From Camarhynchus parvulus (lineage: Eukaryota > Chordata > Aves > Passeriformes > Thraupidae), in assembly GCF_901933205.1 (NCBI RefSeq), contig NC_044573.1, positions 53,191,493 to 53,255,492 of the forward strand: DNA of 64,000 nt, written 5' to 3'. The notes below the pieces were generated by a model, which was not told the DNA's origin, did not search any database, and saw only the letters and a list, made by a program, of their open reading frames with translations. Of this stretch, positions 61,901 through 64,000 are shown piece after piece. Position 1 is the first letter of the stretch; each line of letters begins with the position of its first letter. The translations under genes were made by a program, and so were the position numbers.

Positions 61901-62809
61901 ACTCTGTTGGTCATAAGATAATGAAAGTAAAAATGTTTTTCTTCATAAGAAAAAGCAGAATGAGTGATGTTAGCTAAACAGTGGTCAGTATTAAGTGAAT
62001 AATACAGTTATGTAGGAAAGGAGCTACAGGAAGTCCTTATCAGTATTGCAGTCAAGATAAAGCAAGTATTTGCCACTCTGTCGCCTCTATCTTCTCTGAG
62101 CATATCAGCAGTGAGATTGTGCCTATTGTCACTCTTACCATGAGTTATGTGATTCTTTCACTTTTGAACTGGGCTCTGGCCTGTGATGCCCTCTGTGTCA
62201 CTCACAGTTACGCAGTAACTGAGTGAATTTGTATCTGCAGACACAGCAATGAAGACAGTGACCTGCCAGCTTTTCAATTCAGCCCCCAATCAAAGAGGGA
62301 TTTATTTCCTGATAGGAGTGTAAAATTTAGTGAAAATGGAGTTTAAGACTTCAGATAGTTCCTGGGCATCATCCTGTCTAAACTTAACTAGAGACCAAAG
62401 ACAGCCCAGATAGGCAGAGACACCTCAGACACCCCTCACACGATACCACTGCACAGCAGTGAACTTTCATCAGATGGAGAAAAACCATTTTTAAACCTTT
62501 CAGAATGTGTGGAGGAACTTTCCTGCCCAGACAAAGCTGTCTAGGGAGCTGAAGCAAAGTTGGGATAATCCTCCTCAGAGCCCTTGACTCTGCCATTTCC
62601 TCATGCCCACGCTGGTGCCCTGAGGGGAGGTGGCTTCCAGGAGCAGGCAAGAATGCCTCACAGCCTCTCCACGTACCTGTGAGGAGTTTTCAGACTGACA
62701 GATGCAACCAGCTTATTGCTTAGGCCCTGACTGAGTGTGTTGGCTTAGCCAAAGTCAGCTGCTGTTCTTCCAAAGAAATGTTTGCCGATGGCTTACTTGC
62801 TATGGCATC
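58961..62809. other. Unique non-coding DNA
   Basis: No gene recognised. Two overlapping plus-strand frames at 61,628-61,977 use different phases and match nothing I know. Confidence 0.5.
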
Positions 62810-62995
62810 TCAAGAGGTCATCTAGACTGAACCCACTACGCCTAAATTAGCCTTGAAAGGCATTCATGCAACCCGTTCTTAAGTGCCACCAGAAGTAAAG
62901 ATTTCACATCCCCTTCAGCAATTGATTTCTCTGCTAACCTCTCTCCACTGTTTCCCAAAGGTATTTTAAAGTGCTTAATCTAAATCCTTAAGCCA
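62810..62995 (-). mobile_element. Possible very old CR1-like remnant, antisense
   Basis: Words reminiscent of antisense CR1 appear in order: aggtcatctagactgaaccc near the element's 3' side, a central stretch ending ctaacctctctccactgttt, and cttaatctaaatcc. Similarity is weak and interrupted, so this may be a deeply diverged copy or not a repeat at all. Confidence 0.3.
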
Positions 62996-64000
62996 ATAAT
63001 AGCCACATGGACGGGATCCAAAAATAGCACTGACAATGGGTGTTAACACCAGTTCAGTAACCTTAAGCTCCAGATTGTCTGCATGCATCTGTTTGATGGT
63101 CACACCAGACTGGGCTGGCACCAAGCAGCAACCTGTAGGCAAAGTTATGCCATGGCTTTCCAGGGGAAGTACAGCTTCCCATCACTCCTATGTCTGCCTA
63201 GAAGTTTGTTGGGTAAGAGTGTGGACAAAAAAACTTATTTCCTTACAGCAATCCACACAGGAAGTTCAGGATTGTGTTGCAGCCTAAGGCAATGATAAAA
63301 GGATGTCTTGGGCATGGTCTGAGCCTGCACCAAACAGCAGAAGGAAAAGACCTTTTTCGCCAGGAAGGCTGGCTGCTCTGAGGAGAATAGTCCCGAAATG
63401 GGACTGTTGCTTCTGGTGATTGAATTAATTCCCCTAGAGCTCATTAGCAGTCTCCACTAGGCATTGCGTGTGACCATATGGATGGAGAGGTTTAACCATG
63501 GCAGTGTTTTCTGAATCAACCAGCAACCAGCCCAGTGGTTTAATGTCAGAAAACTAATTTCCTTGCTAGACATAAACACAATCCAAATCTGATTAGAATT
63601 AACTAGGTGAAGTCTGAGCTCTTTTCTTCACCTCCCTGGCATTTTTCTGTATTTCCCATAGAATGACTCAAGTGTGGCTCCTCTCCCAAGCCTTTCTGGG
63701 CTGGCAGTCATGCAAGAGACTTTCCAGTGCTTTTCAAGGCTTCCCTCTTCCGTCTATTTGGGAATGTAAGGAAAACAGACTGCCTCAAAATAGACTTCTT
63801 CTTTCCAATCTGACCAAAACCACTACCTGTTGGGAAGATGGCATTTCCCCTGCCCAGCCTAAGAATGGCTTTCTGAGAACTCTGCTTTTTCAGTGATTTG
63901 GATTCAGCTGGGCTGAAGCACAGCACAGGGACAATATTTAATTCTTCCTTGCTATTTTCTCTAGCTTTGATTCACTGCAATGTAATTTTGGAAGCTTAAT
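62996..64000. other. Unique non-coding DNA
   Basis: No gene recognised. Overlapping frames on both strands at 63,036-63,444 and 63,663-63,926 lack motifs. The window ends in ordinary AT-rich sequence. Confidence 0.5.

Noticed and set aside
61628..61977. Two 86-codon plus-strand frames in different phases, one starting at ATG.
   Set aside because: Neither has a recognisable motif, and two overlapping phases of equal length argue for chance.
1..64000. Search by eye for tRNA, rRNA, CRISPR-like arrays and paired LTRs.
   Set aside because: No tRNA B-box-like GGTTCGAATCC with a matching A-box, no spaced direct repeats of CRISPR type and no convincing LTR pair were found; distant or degraded copies would be missed by eye.

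Overview
This 64 kb window looks like non-coding DNA from a bird (sauropsid) nuclear genome. The strongest evidence is a set of CR1 LINE 3' ends, including one about 500 bp antisense copy at 26.8-27.3 kb whose wording matches avian CR1 families. AT-rich composition, CpG scarcity outside one island, frequent poly-A/T and microsatellite tracts, and the absence of operon-like gene packing all fit a vertebrate. The species and locus cannot be named from sequence alone, and another CR1-rich sauropsid cannot be formally excluded.

I recognise no intact protein-coding gene, tRNA, rRNA or CRISPR array. Nearly all long open frames start at GTG or TTG, lack family motifs, or overlap repeats, so they read as chance frames in intergenic or intronic DNA. 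Possible exceptions are: (a) a decayed Ty3/gypsy-type pol fragment with RNase H motifs at about 42.03-42.66 kb; (b) a minus-strand pair of coding-like frames with splice-like borders at about 17.43-17.84 kb; (c) an unexplained minus-strand frame of about 150 codons at 4.67-5.13 kb; (d) a 17-nt microexon-like segment at 55,082-55,098.

Layout. 0-11.5 kb: unique AT-rich DNA with one CR1 copy (5.59-5.97 kb), a 25-bp palindrome at 6.46 kb and a hairpin pair at 9.7 kb. 11.6-12.0 kb: a GC/CpG-rich island holding a 15-bp minisatellite in a duplicated six-unit higher-order pattern with strong G-quadruplex potential. 12.4-13.9 kb: a strikingly purine-rich stretch. 14-33 kb: unique DNA with simple repeats, a polypyrimidine tract, the 17.4-17.8 kb exon candidate and the antisense CR1. 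33.4-36.1 kb: two AT-rich, motif-dense blocks that resemble conserved developmental enhancers. 36-48 kb: unique DNA with the gypsy remnant and a sense CR1 end at 48 kb. 51.5-59 kb: further enhancer-like blocks, the most striking being an octamer/homeodomain cluster at 55.56-55.66 kb, and the microexon candidate.

If the conserved-element guesses hold, the window would be a regulatory gene desert or a large intron, with the CpG-rich minisatellite as the most promoter-like spot. That reading is inference and needs alignment and transcript data.
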